DNA of 47,500 nt from Symbiodinium natans (lineage: Eukaryota > Sar > Dinophyceae > Suessiales > Symbiodiniaceae): positions 1 to 47,500 of the forward strand of contig CAJNDS010000074.1 of assembly GCA_905221605.1 (NCBI GenBank), written 5' to 3'. This document shows positions 8,862 to 18,591 of the stretch, piece after piece. Positions within the stretch are counted from its first letter, which is position 1, and every line of letters begins with the position of its first letter. The position numbers and the translations under genes are program-made. The notes under the pieces were generated by a model. The model saw only the letters and a list, made by a program, of their open reading frames with translations, searched no databases and was not told where the DNA came from.

Positions 8862-10160
8862 ATGATCCGCGTCAGAAACCTTGCAGGTCAGGAGGTGGCT
8901 TGCGTTGAGAAGGAGGAACTACGGCGCTTGAGCAAACTACACGGGGTCGGCTTAGATCATGCTCTAAAGATGCAGCTTCAGACTGCGTGCCGTGTTCCCC
9001 GCTTTCGACAAAGACTCCTCCGAACAGATGAGCAAATACACTGGGATGACGCGCTTGCAGCGCCCACCATGTCCTTGCAGCTAGTTTGTTTGGAATTTGC
9101 AGAGACTACCCCCAACCAGGTTCAGACGTTGTGCCAGGCCGTTGCCATTGATGGAGACGACATGCGGCAGATTGAAGAGTGCCTACAAAGACCCCAAGAT
9201 CCGAATTTGCAAGCTGAAGATAACGAATTCGGCGAAGTAGCCCTACACATTGCTGCTGCAGTTGGGAACAGATTGGCTGCAGCACTTCTACTCGAGGCTC
9301 GCGCGGATGTGCATCAAACACAGGCAGATGGATCCAGGCCTCTTTTCTTAGCCGCATTGAATGGACATTTGGAGCTGGCGCGCTTGTTGCTTGAAGCCGG
9401 TGCAGACAAGGACGACCAGCACGATGAACATCAAGCAACACCTCTTGTCGCAGCATCAGAAGGCGGACACTTGGACGTGGCACTCTTGTTGCTCGATTCT
9501 GGTGCCGACATGAACCTTGCCGCTTCAAATGGGTACACACCTTTTCTCATGGCCAGCTATATGGGACACTTGGAAGTGGCACATTTGTTGCTGGAGTCTG
9601 GCGCGGATAAGGACCATGCCATTTCAACTGGCGAAACTCCTCTTGTGCTGGCTGCAGGGGGAGGGCATTGGGATGTGGCACGCTTGTTGCTGGAGTCTGG
9701 CGCGGACAAGGACCGAGCCACTTCACTTGGAGACACGCCCCTGTTCGCAGCAGCAGAGAGAGGACACTTGGAAGTGGCACGTTTATTGCTGGAATTTGGC
9801 GCGGACAAGGACCGAGCCACTTCACTTGGAGACACGCCCCTGTTCACAGCAGCGCAGCTAGGACACTTGGAAGTGGCACGTTTATTGCTGGAATTTGGAG
9901 CGGACAAGGACCGAGCCACTTCACTTGGAGAAACGCCCCTGTTGGCAGCAGCAGAGAGAGGGCACTTGGAAGTGGCACGTTTGTTGCTTGAGTTTGGCGC
10001 ACACAAGGACCTTGGACGCACACCGCTTTTCGTTGCAACGCAGAACGGCCACTTGGATGTGGCAGCGTTGTTACGCAACTATGGCGAACCAAGGGCCAAG
10101 CGACAGCGACGAGGACAAAGCAGTATATTCCTCATAGTTTTTAGGGTTACAAGGGGATAA
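8862..10160 (+). CDS. Ubiquitin-like/ankyrin-repeat protein 1, intronless
   Basis: 432 codons from ATG to TAA. Residues 1-80 resemble a ubiquitin-like domain (VRNLAGQEV at the start, RFRQRLL in the middle, SLQLVCLEF at the end). About nine ankyrin repeats of 33 residues follow to the C-terminus, with the usual TPL...A...GH.EVA.LLL...GADKD pattern. The last repeat is truncated, and the tail (SSIFLIVFRVTRG) runs into degenerate heptamer DNA, so the stop may be recent. Repeats 6-8 are almost identical at DNA level, showing recent 99-bp unit duplication. The protein probably acts as a protein-protein adaptor. There are no introns although the surrounding genes are heavily split, which suggests a retrogene-like origin. 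It is a paralogue of the gene at 24391. Confidence 0.85.
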   Translation: MIRVRNLAGQEVACVEKEELRRLSKLHGVGLDHALKMQLQTACRVPRFRQRLLRTDEQIHWDDALAAPTMSLQLVCLEFAETTPNQVQTLCQAVAIDGDDMRQIEECLQRPQDPNLQAEDNEFGEVALHIAAAVGNRLAAALLLEARADVHQTQADGSRPLFLAALNGHLELARLLLEAGADKDDQHDEHQATPLVAASEGGHLDVALLLLDSGADMNLAASNGYTPFLMASYMGHLEVAHLLLESGADKDHAISTGETPLVLAAGGGHWDVARLLLESGADKDRATSLGDTPLFAAAERGHLEVARLLLEFGADKDRATSLGDTPLFTAAQLGHLEVARLLLEFGADKDRATSLGETPLLAAAERGHLEVARLLLEFGAHKDLGRTPLFVATQNGHLDVAALLRNYGEPRAKRQRRGQSSIFLIVFRVTRG

Positions 10161-10488
10161 CGGGGCCCATAAGTTAGACGATAGCCACCCTACACACAGG
10201 GTCCCATGATGAACCCGGTCTCAGGGAGTGGAGTTTTGGGGGGGGGTTCAGATGTTTGGTAAGTTTAATGAATCCCCCGCCCCTCCCCGCCAACAATATA
10301 CGATCCCTGATAAGTCCATGACTTGGGCTTTAGGTCCAAGTTCCCTTATACACTAGCCAACCCAAGCAGACCTTTAGAAAAATCTGCTAACTGTGCTACC
10401 CTAAACCCTAAATGCTGAACGCTAAACCCAGAACCCTGGAGAAAGGAGTTTGGGGTTTACGAATTTGGAGTTTAGGGCTTCCCAGATC
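10161..10488. other. 3' flank of ankyrin gene 1
   Basis: No exon seen. It contains a G run, a C-rich stretch and a few degenerate CCCTAAA units at about 10395-10430. Confidence 0.5.
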
Positions 10489-10712
10489 TTCCAATTAGCC
10501 GTTTAATTAAAGAATATTCCCTGTTTCATAGCAAGGATCCTTCGTATAAATTCGCATGTATAAGCCTAAACCCCAGACCCCAAACCCCAAACCCCTAACC
10601 CCTAAACCCTAAACCCTAAACCCTAAACCCTAAACCCTAACCCCTAAACCCTAACCCCTAAACCCTAACCCCTAAACCCTAAATTCCTTGACTAAGGGCT
10701 GTTGGAAGATCT
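10489..10712. mobile_element. MITE A copy split by a telomere-like array
   Basis: Left arm CCCAGATCTTCCAATTAGCC through AAGGATCCTTCGTATAAATT. The right arm, ending CTGTTGGAAGATCTGGG, resumes after 10683. Between them lies about 120 bp of CCCTAAA/CCCCTAA repeat that is absent from the intact copy at 8070. Confidence 0.7.
10562..10683 (-). repeat. CCCTAAA array inside a MITE
   Basis: CCCCAAA, CCCTAAA and CCCCTAA variants. The block begins and ends within the centre of the MITE A copy. No clear target duplication is visible here. Confidence 0.85.
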
Positions 10713-10743
10713 GGGCTAAGTGGACTACTGAGGACTCCTCAAG

Positions 10744-10770
10744 GAGTGGCGACATCAAGGCATGGAGCGG
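10744..10770 (+). CDS. Candidate exon, 27 bp
   Basis: Acceptor ACTCCTCAAG; donor G|GTTTAGGG. Open as EWRHQGMER, or as SGDIKAWS in the frame that would follow the exon at 7561-7628. Short and provisional. Confidence 0.27.
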
Positions 10771-10836
10771 GTTTAGGGTTTAGGGTTTAGGGCTTAGGGT
10801 TCATGATCTTAAGAGGTCTTTGGGGGCGGTGGGGTG

Positions 10837-10860
10837 GGGGGGGGGGGGGGGGGGGGGGGG
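10837..10860. repeat. Poly-G tract
   Basis: Uninterrupted G run of more than 20 bases. Similar runs occur at about 11283, 31510, 31569, 44169 and 47374. Confidence 0.9.
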
Positions 10861-11001
10861 ACAGTGGGTGGGAGCCCTAAGCCCTCTAGACACCTAAAGA
10901 CTCCCAAATGCGCAACACCCACAACCTCAAAACCCTTGAAACCCCGAATCCGTATAACCCTAAAACCCCGACAAGCCCCTGAACGCCCCAAAGCCACCAG
11001 C

Positions 11002-11002
11002 G

Positions 11003-11097
<95 letters not shown>

Positions 11098-11181
11098 ACC
11101 CTAAACCCTAAACCCTAAACCCCAAACCCTAAACCCTAAACCCTAAACCCTAAACCCTAAACCCTAAACCCTAAACCCTAA
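11002..11181 (-). repeat. CCCTCAA then CCCTAAA array with flanking duplication
   Basis: About a dozen CCCTCAA units followed by canonical CCCTAAA units. A 23-bp sequence (CTGAACGCCCCAAAGCC...) flanks it at 10979-11001 and 11182-11204 with a single mismatch. Confidence 0.9.
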
Positions 11182-11203
11182 CTGAACGCCCCAAAGCCGC
11201 CAG

Positions 11204-11253
11204 CTCTGAACCCGGAGACCGGCGAACTGCCAACCTTGGGTTCCCCCAGTTCG
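11204..11253 (+). CDS. Candidate exon, 50 bp
   Basis: Acceptor GCCGCCAG, within the duplicated flank of the array. Donor G|GTTTTATT. The frame reads SEPGDRRTANLGFPQF after one split-codon base. CCCTAAA on the left, then poly-T/poly-G and TTTAGGG on the right. Confidence 0.38.
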
Positions 11254-11272
11254 GTTTTATTTTATTTTTTTT

Positions 11273-11303
<31 letters not shown>

Positions 11304-11395
11304 TAGTGTTTAGGGTGTGGGGTTTAGGGTTTAGGGTTTAGGGTTTAGGGTTTAGGGTTTGGGGTTTATAAATTAGGGTTTGGGGTTTAGGGTTC
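11304..11395 (+). repeat. TTTAGGG array after poly-T/poly-G
   Basis: Heptamers follow a T(18)G(22)-like homopolymer block at about 11263-11303. Confidence 0.85.
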
Positions 11396-11460
11396 AGGGA
11401 TGCGCTATCATGCAACTACCTTAAGGGGCAAGTAGAAGGTACCTTGTCGCTCCCCATTTA

Positions 11461-11574
11461 CTTACTGGTGCTTAAGGGAGGGTGGAAGAGTGAATATAGG
11501 GACTATTCTAAAAGGATTATATCGGGACTACTATAGGGTTTCACTCTTCCACTCTCCCTTGAGCACCAGTAAGT
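11461..11574. mobile_element. MITE-like element B, intact short copy
   Basis: 114 bp with termini CTTACTGGTGCTTAAGGGAG and its near-perfect complement. The interior has one TATAGGGACTATTC-type unit per arm and lacks the 25-bp amplification of the 7231 copy. It shows the uninterrupted form of the terminal sequence that an array has entered at 7436. Confidence 0.75.
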
Positions 11575-11922
11575 TTAGTTACCCCCTTCCCGGGGCAAAG
11601 CTCCTGGAGGGCGGACAGAACCGGCAAGGTATGGTGAACAAACCCTGAACCCTAAACGGCATACCCCTCAGGGTTTAGGGTTCAGGGTTTAGGGTTTGGG
11701 GCCTCCACCACATTCTTAAGCATCCGAAGGTTGTAACCCTTTCATGGTCTAAGGAATCCGTGTGAACTTTGAGAAAACACAAAAAGGGCTTTGCGGATGT
11801 GCCCTCCCTGCTTCACTGCTGATTCGCGCCACTCCATCATCCCGTCCACCACAGGAGCCAAGATAACCCTAAACCCTAAACCCTAAACCCTAAATCGCGG
11901 TGTCCCAACACAACCTGCAAGA

Positions 11923-12137
11923 CGGAGAGGAGGTGGCTCTTATGCCCTGATGGAAGACAACCATGCGGACCTTTGGGACAAGTGTCCCACAGATGCCAAG
12001 CAGGACAAGAAGGTGCCTTCCTATAAGGAATCTAATGTGCCGACCGCCCTCTCGCTCCTCGTGCAATCTGCAGAAGCGGCTCTGGCAATGCGTCCAGAGG
12101 AGTTGCTAGGGGCACGCAAGCGGCTTTGGGCGAATCG
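11923..12137 (+). CDS. Candidate exon, about 70 codons
   Basis: The frame is open from at least 11890 and contains an ATG at 11950 (MEDNHADLWDKCPTDAKQ...ESNVPTALSLLVQSAEAALA). A TAG at 12139 would end it, but the donor G|GTAGAG at 12138 precedes the stop. Acidic/basic helix-forming composition, no family recognised. The left boundary is uncertain (AG sites at about 11921). Confidence 0.45.
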
Positions 12138-12441
12138 GTAGAGCTTAGGATAGCCTAATTCATTAAGACAACAGGTTCTTTTCAACGGTATTGATTGTAG
12201 ATGATTTCGTTGTAGTATGCTGAGTATGCGTGAGAATCATGAATACTCCCGATCCTCGGTTGCCAGCCTTACCTCCCAGATGCCCCAAGCCCCCACTCTA
12301 CTGTTTGGGGGCTCCCGGCTACATACGGCTACTTACCCAGTTGAAACTGCGAATATACATATTGTAGATCCATATTATATATATATATATATTTTTTTTA
12401 TTTATATCTCCATATATGATCCATGCATCTATATGGCGCAG

Positions 12442-12488
12442 GATGGCCACTACCCGCACGGCATCCCTCGTGAGGACCGCTTGCCTTG
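12442..12488 (+). CDS. Candidate exon, 47 bp
   Basis: Acceptor TATGGCGCAG; near-consensus donor G|GTGAGTGC. The frame DGHYPHGIPREDRLP looks protein-like; a second frame (MATTRTASLVRTACL) is also open. A (TA)n/poly-T stretch at 12375-12405 lies in the presumed upstream intron. Confidence 0.45.
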
Positions 12489-12874
12489 GTGAGTGCTGTG
12501 GCGTTTCGGGTTTAGGGCTTAGGGTTTAGGGTTTAGGGTTTCGGGTTTAGCTTTCAGGGTTTAGGGGTGGAGGGCATAGGGCTTAAAGTCAGGGCTGTGG
12601 GGCTGCTTGGCCACAGAGGGTCACTAAGGGCACCTTATAGCGCCAAACAGTATACTCCTTATTCTCGGAACCCCCAACAGGGTACCCCTACTCTCGGAAA
12701 CCCCACAGTTTCAACCCTCAACCAGTAGGCCGTGGGCCTGTTGACAACTCCCAGGATCGGGTCACACAGAACAGAATCCCCAAACTCAGAACTTTGTCAT
12801 AGGGGGGGGGGGGGGAGGTAACATCTTACATGTTTAGGGGTATTGAAACTCAACAATACAGGAATACAAATTTG
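12489..12874. other. Intronic-looking stretch
   Basis: TTTAGGG units at 12508-12570 and a poly-G run at about 12791. No exon seen before the retrotransposon begins. Confidence 0.5.
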
Positions 12875-12944
12875 CATGTGATCTGCTGAGCAGGTGTATG
12901 TCACAGATAGGGCCGCTCCACCATATGTTCAAGATTCAGCGGCG
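12875..12944 (+). repeat. A1 split direct repeat
   Basis: 70 bp from CATGTGATCTGCTGAGCAGG to GATTCAGCGGCG, identical to A2 at 18489-18558. Confidence 0.92.
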
Positions 12945-12956
12945 AAGGAGTAGATC

Positions 12957-14453
12957 ATGTTTGCTGGCACGCTGAGCGTCGTCAGTAGTGCTGTAGCCGG
13001 GACTCTCTTTGCGAGCCATATCCTGAAGCCGAGCTCCCACATAGTGATCCCCTCTGGAGACCAGCACTGCCATTGTAGCTGCGAGTGCACGTCGAGCCAG
13101 TCTCTTCTGCCTTGGCTCTGCACAGCTTTTGTGGCAATCGTGTCGGGGATCTGGAATTATTGCCGGCTACTTGGATGGCTGCTTGGATGCCTTCGATCTC
13201 GAAAACAAGTACTGCCTGGTACTGTACGAGACCGAGAGGAAGTGGCGCGAGAGGCTCTTGATTCGGAAGGCAGTTCAGAACAGCGACAGCCGGTCAGTTG
13301 GGTGGTTCGTAGTCGCCACTCCAGACGGTGATGTGTATGCCGAGCCCTTGGCTCCCCCCAATGTGGTCGGACTGATCATGTTGCCTGACACCCGACAGTT
13401 GCCTCCTGGCCTTCTTGCTCGAAGCGTTCATCGGTTCGAGAACGGGTCAGTGGGGCATGCTCCTGCAGGCGGTGAGTTGGCACACCTCCGAGGGACAAGC
13501 ATGGAGAACTCATCACTGTCCAAGCCGAGATTGACAGTCTAGCTGGCGCCGCTCCTGGACCAGTGGCTGGTGGAGGCCCTGTCGCTCCGCCTCTGGCAGC
13601 CGCCCCTCAGCCACAAGTATCACTGGCCCCCGCTGCTGGATACACGTGGGTTGTGGCTGCCAATGAGGGGTCCAGGGCCAAAGGAAGCTTACTCCCCATG
13701 GGGCAGGTTGTTAGTGGACACCAGACAGGCTCAAAGGGAATCGCTGCTATGACTGACGGCAGCATCCTGTTTGTTGAGCTCATCCCCAGCCACGAGGTTG
13801 GCAAGTATGGTGTTGCGGCTCCTGCCGCAATGCAGGCGCAGCCTGCCTTTGAAGCTGGTGGCGGCGGGACACTTGCTGCGAACCAGGGAGACGACGCCCG
13901 GACGCTTCCAGTCCGGTATGGCAGTGATGGCAAGCGACGCAGAGAACTGCGGGATGGAGTTGACCAAGCCAGCGAGTCTGGATGGCCAGATATGGCCTAT
14001 CAAAGGCCCGCGGACCGCGCTATGGGTGGCACGGTATATGGTCACAAATGGCGGCGCACCTTTGTCGATGCACCAGGCGTGGAAAACGAACTGCAAGTTG
14101 CAGGCTACAGATGGCGGAGTCTTGGAACATGAGGCCATTTGCAAGACGCTTGAACTGAATATGATCAGCTAAACATTGGTGAGCTGGCGGCGGTCGAGCT
14201 GCTTTGCAGGCGCTTGCAGATGATTCAGTACCGTTGGCGAGAGCGGGTCCTTGGCGCCGTCTCGACAGGCAGCATCGAGGACGAAAGTCATTTCTTCATG
14301 GGGACTGATCCCACTCGAGGCAATCTCTGCATCTGTCCATCGCTCAACGCGTGTTTAGGTGAGGAGTTGCGCAAGGAATCCCAGATGAACAAGGAGCAAC
14401 GGAAGGCCCGAGAGGAACGGGCCTTGTTGCGCACCGGGAAGACGAAGCAGTAG
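12957..14453 (+). pseudogene. gag-like ORF1 of the YR element, frameshifted
   Basis: Pieces in alternating frames: 12957-13331, 13129-13542, 13563-about 13960, about 13950-14172, 14214-14453. The N-terminus is hydrophobic with a Cys/His cluster (CHCSCECTSS). The middle is Ala/Pro/Gly-rich. The C-terminal part has a conserved-looking block (TLPVRYGSDGKRRREL, WPIKGPRTALW, GGAPLSMHQAWK, RWRERVLGA) and ends in a charged helix (MNKEQRKAREERALL). From memory this block recurs in dinoflagellate element proteins, and by position it would be the structural protein. At least four frame changes disable it. Confidence 0.6.
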
Positions 14454-14475
14454 CGGCCCCCTCCCGGGGTCGCTC

Positions 14476-16345
14476 TTGGGGCTGGGATCCTTGGCCGTGT
14501 TCCTCAGCCGTCTCCTTCAGGCCGCACGTTGCCCGGCCTTTCCGGGTGAAGTTTTGAGTATGGCGCTGCCTCGGCAGCGAGACCTTCTGCCCCTTCGCTT
14601 GCCCTTGGTCGGTTCAATGTCGATCTATGAGAGCGACCATTTTGAGTGCACGCACACCAGCTTTGACGAGAGTAAGATCTCTTGGCCTGAGCCGGGGAGC
14701 AGTCCTGTAGAGATTGCGGAACTCCTGGCTCCGGACGTTGGTAAGTTGTTGAGGCTGGACCACGTAAATGAGCTTTTAGCTGATGATGGGAGCACAGGCA
14801 CGGTTGAACCGGTGAGGCCTTATGTAGATCCAGTGTTGGCCAACTCGCCCACGAAGATGGGCAAGTTTTTGACTCGGCTTTTTGATTGTAACATGCTGTC
14901 TTTTAAGCCAGGTTGGGAAGCTGCGACTGTCGGTGTTTTCTTTGTTCTTAAGAAAAATGGTTCACATCGTCTTATCCTTGACACCCGAGCTGCGAACCAG
15001 GCATTTGCAAAGCCACTGGCATCCCATCTCCCGACGCCGGCGGCGTGGACTTCGCTGGAGATGGACTCCGGGGAGGTGCTCTACACTGCGGCCGGGGATG
15101 TTGCTGACGCTTTTCATTGCATGAGGCTCCCGGTACACTTGCGCAAATTTTTCAGATTGCCTTCCTTGCAGTGAGTCGGACTACGTCTGCCCTGAATACG
15201 CCACGCTGCCTATGGGGTGGTGCTGGTCGCTTTACTTCTGCCAAAATCTGCTGGAGAGTGCTGCTCGTGAGGCACGCCTGCGAGATGAGGACCGGATCGA
15301 GGACAAGACCTGGGCAGGACCTGTGCGTGAAGGCCGGCTAGTTCATGCTGAGTATGTGGACAACTTCTTTGTCAGCGGGGTTGACCAGGGCAGTGTGCAA
15401 GAGGGTTTCAATCGCATGCGGTCTGTTCTCGAGCAGTGGGGCTTCCGCATACACGACGTCACTGATGCCACTACTGTTGTCGAGGGGCTGGGCCTTCTGA
15501 TCGATGGGGCGGAAGGGCGTATTTCCCTTACGCCGCGCAGGATCTGGAAGCTGCGGTTGGCCTCGATCGCCCTGGCACAGCGGCGAGGTGCTCCGCTCCC
15601 AAAGGTGGTTGAAAAGTTCGTTGGGCACTTCACTTTCGCGATGCTGATTAGAAGAGAATGTCTTTCTGTTTTCGGGCATGTTTACCGCTATTGCCGGGGC
15701 ACTCGCCCTGATCCGGCACTTTGGAAACTAGCGAAGAAGGAGATCATGCAAGCGTCTGCGCTGTTGCCGTTGATGAGCTCTTCCATGTTAGGTGAGTGGG
15801 ATCTGACTGTTAGCGCTACCGACAGCAGTGATACTGGATATGGAGTTTGTGAACGCCAACTTCCCCTCCCAGCTGTCGCGCGCACCGCCAGGACCTGCGA
15901 AGCCTGGAGGTACAAAGTCATCGGGGCCATCAAGGCACGGGAGCACGCGCTCGGCCTCAGTGACTCCGGGGAACGTTTGCCTCACTATTTGCGGGAAGAG
16001 TGCGCTCGTGTGTGCAGCGCCCAGTTTGAGGAAGTACAGCCTTTCATCCTCGAGCCTGGTTCATGGCACACAGTTTGCAGCGGGCGGTGGGAGTATGCAG
16101 AGAACATCCTTCGAACGGAGGGTCGGGCATGCGTCAGTGGTGCCCGCCACAAACTGCACTCAGGTCTTGCGGCAAACGCCATCTGATGCTCGTCAACAAC
16201 CTGTCGCTTACCCTCGCCCTCACCAAAGGACGGGGCTCTTCGTACATTGCGAACCGTACTTTTCAGCAGCTTTGTGCATTGAGCCTCGCCTCAGACTGCA
16301 AGTTCCTCGTCCGTTGGATTCCCAGCGAAAGAAACTGCGCTGACC
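14476..16345 (+). pseudogene. Reverse transcriptase-RNase H of the YR element, frameshifted
   Basis: 14476-15171 holds RT blocks VFFVLKKNGSHRLILDTRAA and GDVADAFHCMRLP (motif A Asp). After a frame change near 15165 come LPMGWCWSLYFCQ (motif B) and EYVDNFFV (motif C, with Asn for the second Asp). The thumb-like region LGLLIDGAEGRISLTPRR follows. RNase H begins VSATDSSDTGYGVC and includes RWEYAENILRTEGRA. After another shift near 16160 it ends HLMLVNNLSLTLALTKGRG and RWIPSERNCADRPSRS. Domain order and length fit DIRS-order polymerases. Confidence 0.8.
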
Positions 16346-16360
16346 GCCCATCCAGGTCTT

Positions 16361-17558
16361 TTGGCATCAGCAGGGGTTGTGGCAGACCTAGTGACAGCAG
16401 CGATGGCCGTGGAGGTTCGCACCTTGCAACGACCAGCCGGGAGCCACTTGGGTGCCCAAGCACATGTGGCAACAAAGACGGAGCCGTGCCTGGGGAAGGT
16501 GCCGACAAAGCGGATGCGCGAGCCAGCCCCGACTGCTGCCATCCTGGCAGGGGCCCAGTCGCACCTGGAGCTGCGCAAAGTGAGACGCACCTCAACCCAG
16601 GAAAGGTGCCAGCGTGTGTTGACAGCATTCACGCAGTGGTGCGCTGCCGCTGTGCCACAACTGGGATGCGTTGCTCACCGCGTACCTGAACGAGCTCTAT
16701 GCCCGGGGAGAGAACGTCAGCGTCGGGGAGTTCGCTTTCGCCGCCTTCAAGTTCAAGTTCCCCGAGTACGGAAAGTACGGCTGCATGGGGCTGCCTCGGG
16801 CCACGCAGGCGCTGGAGGGCTATCGCAATTTGGCCCCTCCACCGATGCGTCTACCAACGCCGTGGGCCGCTTTCATCGCCATAATCGGCGCCATGCTGGC
16901 CAAGAAACTGGTCATCATGGTCCTGGGACTTCTCATGCAATGGGATCTTCTTTGTGAGGGCGGGGGAGATGGTGAGCCTTACTCCAGGGCAGTTGGTACC
17001 CCCAGCTGGTACAGTAGACATGTGCCGGTGGGGTGTTATCATCGCCCCGTCGGAAGGTGGAAGTGGCGCCCCAAGCAAGACCAACGTCTTCGACGAGGGC
17101 ATCACCCTATCTCCCCGCATGGACTTTCTGACGAATGCCATCGCCCAACTGCGGAACAGCAGGATGAACTTCCCATTGCTCTTTCCCTTCACTTGCACCC
17201 AACTCGCCGAGCAGTTCAAGCAAGCGGCCTGCGTCGTGAACGTGGACCACCTGGGGGCGACCCTCTATGGGAACCGCCACGGCGGGGCCACAGCGACATG
17301 CGCCTGCGTGGGATGGGGATCGCGGAGATCAAGAGAAGAGGGCGCTGGATGGCCGACTCGAGCCTTCGCAGATACGAGAAGGCCACCGTAGCGCAACAGC
17401 AGTACCTGAAAGTTCCAGCCCGAACCAGGATGTACGCCAGCTTCGTGGAGCAGTTGAGCACATTGGGGCCCCTTCTGTCCAGATCCATTCAACAGCCCTC
17501 TTTGGACAATCTGGAGAGAGTGCGCCAAGCAGTTCTACCCCTCCCAGACCCGAGCTAG
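16361..17558 (+). pseudogene. Tyrosine recombinase of the YR element, frameshifted
   Basis: A linker (16361-16650) leads into the N-terminal core-binding region (LTAYLNELYARG, GLPRATQALEGYRNL, RLPTPWAAF). The catalytic part shifts frame near 16945: FFVRAGEMVSLTPGQLVPP carries box I Arg. RHGGAT (17275-17289) resembles box II. After another shift come KRRGRW and the presumed nucleophile Tyr in SLRRYEK (TAC at 17373). It would integrate a circular cDNA. Three or more frame changes break it. Confidence 0.75.
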
Positions 17559-17569
17559 CAACTGCCGCC

Positions 17570-18341
17570 CTCGTTCGCCGGCGCCTTCAGCGGAAGTTCC
17601 ACCAAGCGTTGCGTGCGGCCGAGATTCATCGCCGGCAAGTGTTCATAGAGCTTTTTGCTGGGAAACAGGCCATCAGTCAACATCTGAGGAAGCTTGGAGT
17701 TGCAGTCGGTTCGCTAGTCAGCTCGAGGATGTCCTGCATCCCGCCGCGCAGTCCATGTTACTGGGTTGGATCTCCTCCGGTGCCGTGTTGGGGGTGTGGT
17801 TAGGCATTCCTTGTGCTACTTGGTCTATCACCCACACTACACCACTCGTGCGCACGAAGAAGTGCATCCTCGGCATCCCTGATTTGTACGGCAAGCAATT
17901 AGCTGCTGTGAAGCGTGGCAACGGCGCAATGCAATTCAGTTCTGAGGTGATCCATGCGTGTATACGCAACCGTGTCCCATGTTGCTTGGAGCACCCAGTC
18001 ACCAGCAAGCTATTTTATGCGCCACCCCTGCGCTCCTTGCGCTCGCATCCTTCTTGTCAGGAGTTCGTCTCTGACCACTGCCAGTACGGAACTCAGTGGA
18101 AGCGATCCACTATGGTTCCAATGCGCCGTCGCTTAGGTGCAAACAGCAGCCCGACGGTACTTGCAGCCGCTCACTGCGGGCGCATCAACAGCTCTGCGGG
18201 TGCTCTCCTTCTGGGGTGCCTTGGACACGGATCGCGCAGGCGTACCCTGCCCAGTGGGCACAGCAATGGTCTCGCGCTCTTTTTGACGCAGCCATGAATG
18301 GCATCCAAGCTCGATTGCTGCAGTTAGTCTCTTGCGTTTGA
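17570..18341 (+). pseudogene. Methyltransferase-like C-terminal domain of the YR element
   Basis: VFIELFAGKQAISQHLRKLG (from about 17639) resembles the SAM-binding motif I of cytosine-5 methyltransferases. GVWLGIPCATWS (17791-17826) resembles the Pro-Cys motif IV. CLEHPVTSKLF takes the place of the Glu-Asn motif. The tail reads HQQLCG...VPWTRIAQAYPAQW and ends at a TGA at 18339. Frame changes lie near 17715 and 18115. DIRS elements often carry adenine-type methyltransferases, but here the domain lies after the recombinase and looks cytosine-type. Catalytic activity is unproven. Confidence 0.6.
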
Positions 18342-18389
18342 TGGTTGTTTGTTTTCTCCTTCACCAGTACGTCCTTCCGACAGTTCTCC

Positions 18390-18486
18390 GGGTTGGCATC
18401 TACGTTGATTCCTAAGCGAGTCAGCACTGAGCCGACCTGGTGAGACAGCCTGCTTTCCCAACCTGGCCGCTCTGCTTCTCTCATAA
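18390..18486 (+). repeat. B1 split direct repeat
   Basis: 97 bp from GGGTTGGCATCTACG to TTCTCTCATAA, identical to B2 at 18592-18688. It is separated from A2 by only GA, the expected circle-junction arrangement. Confidence 0.92.
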
Positions 18487-18488
18487 GA

Positions 18489-18558
18489 CATGTGATCTGC
18501 TGAGCAGGTGTATGTCACAGATAGGGCCGCTCCACCATATGTTCAAGATTCAGCGGCG
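18489..18558 (+). repeat. A2 split direct repeat
   Basis: 70 bp, identical to A1 at 12875-12944. Confidence 0.92.
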
Positions 18559-18591
18559 CCCGCCCTCCCACCCTCTTTTCCCTCTTGGGGG

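Noticed and set aside
9106-10137. Several antisense and shifted ORFs over ankyrin gene 1
   Set aside because: They are shadows of the 99-bp ankyrin units; the + frame from 8862 explains the conservation pattern. The same holds for 24402-25874.
12370-12410. AT-rich tract as a promoter (TATA-like)
   Set aside because: It is a simple (TA)n plus poly-T stretch in a presumed intron, and dinoflagellate promoters generally lack a TATA box.
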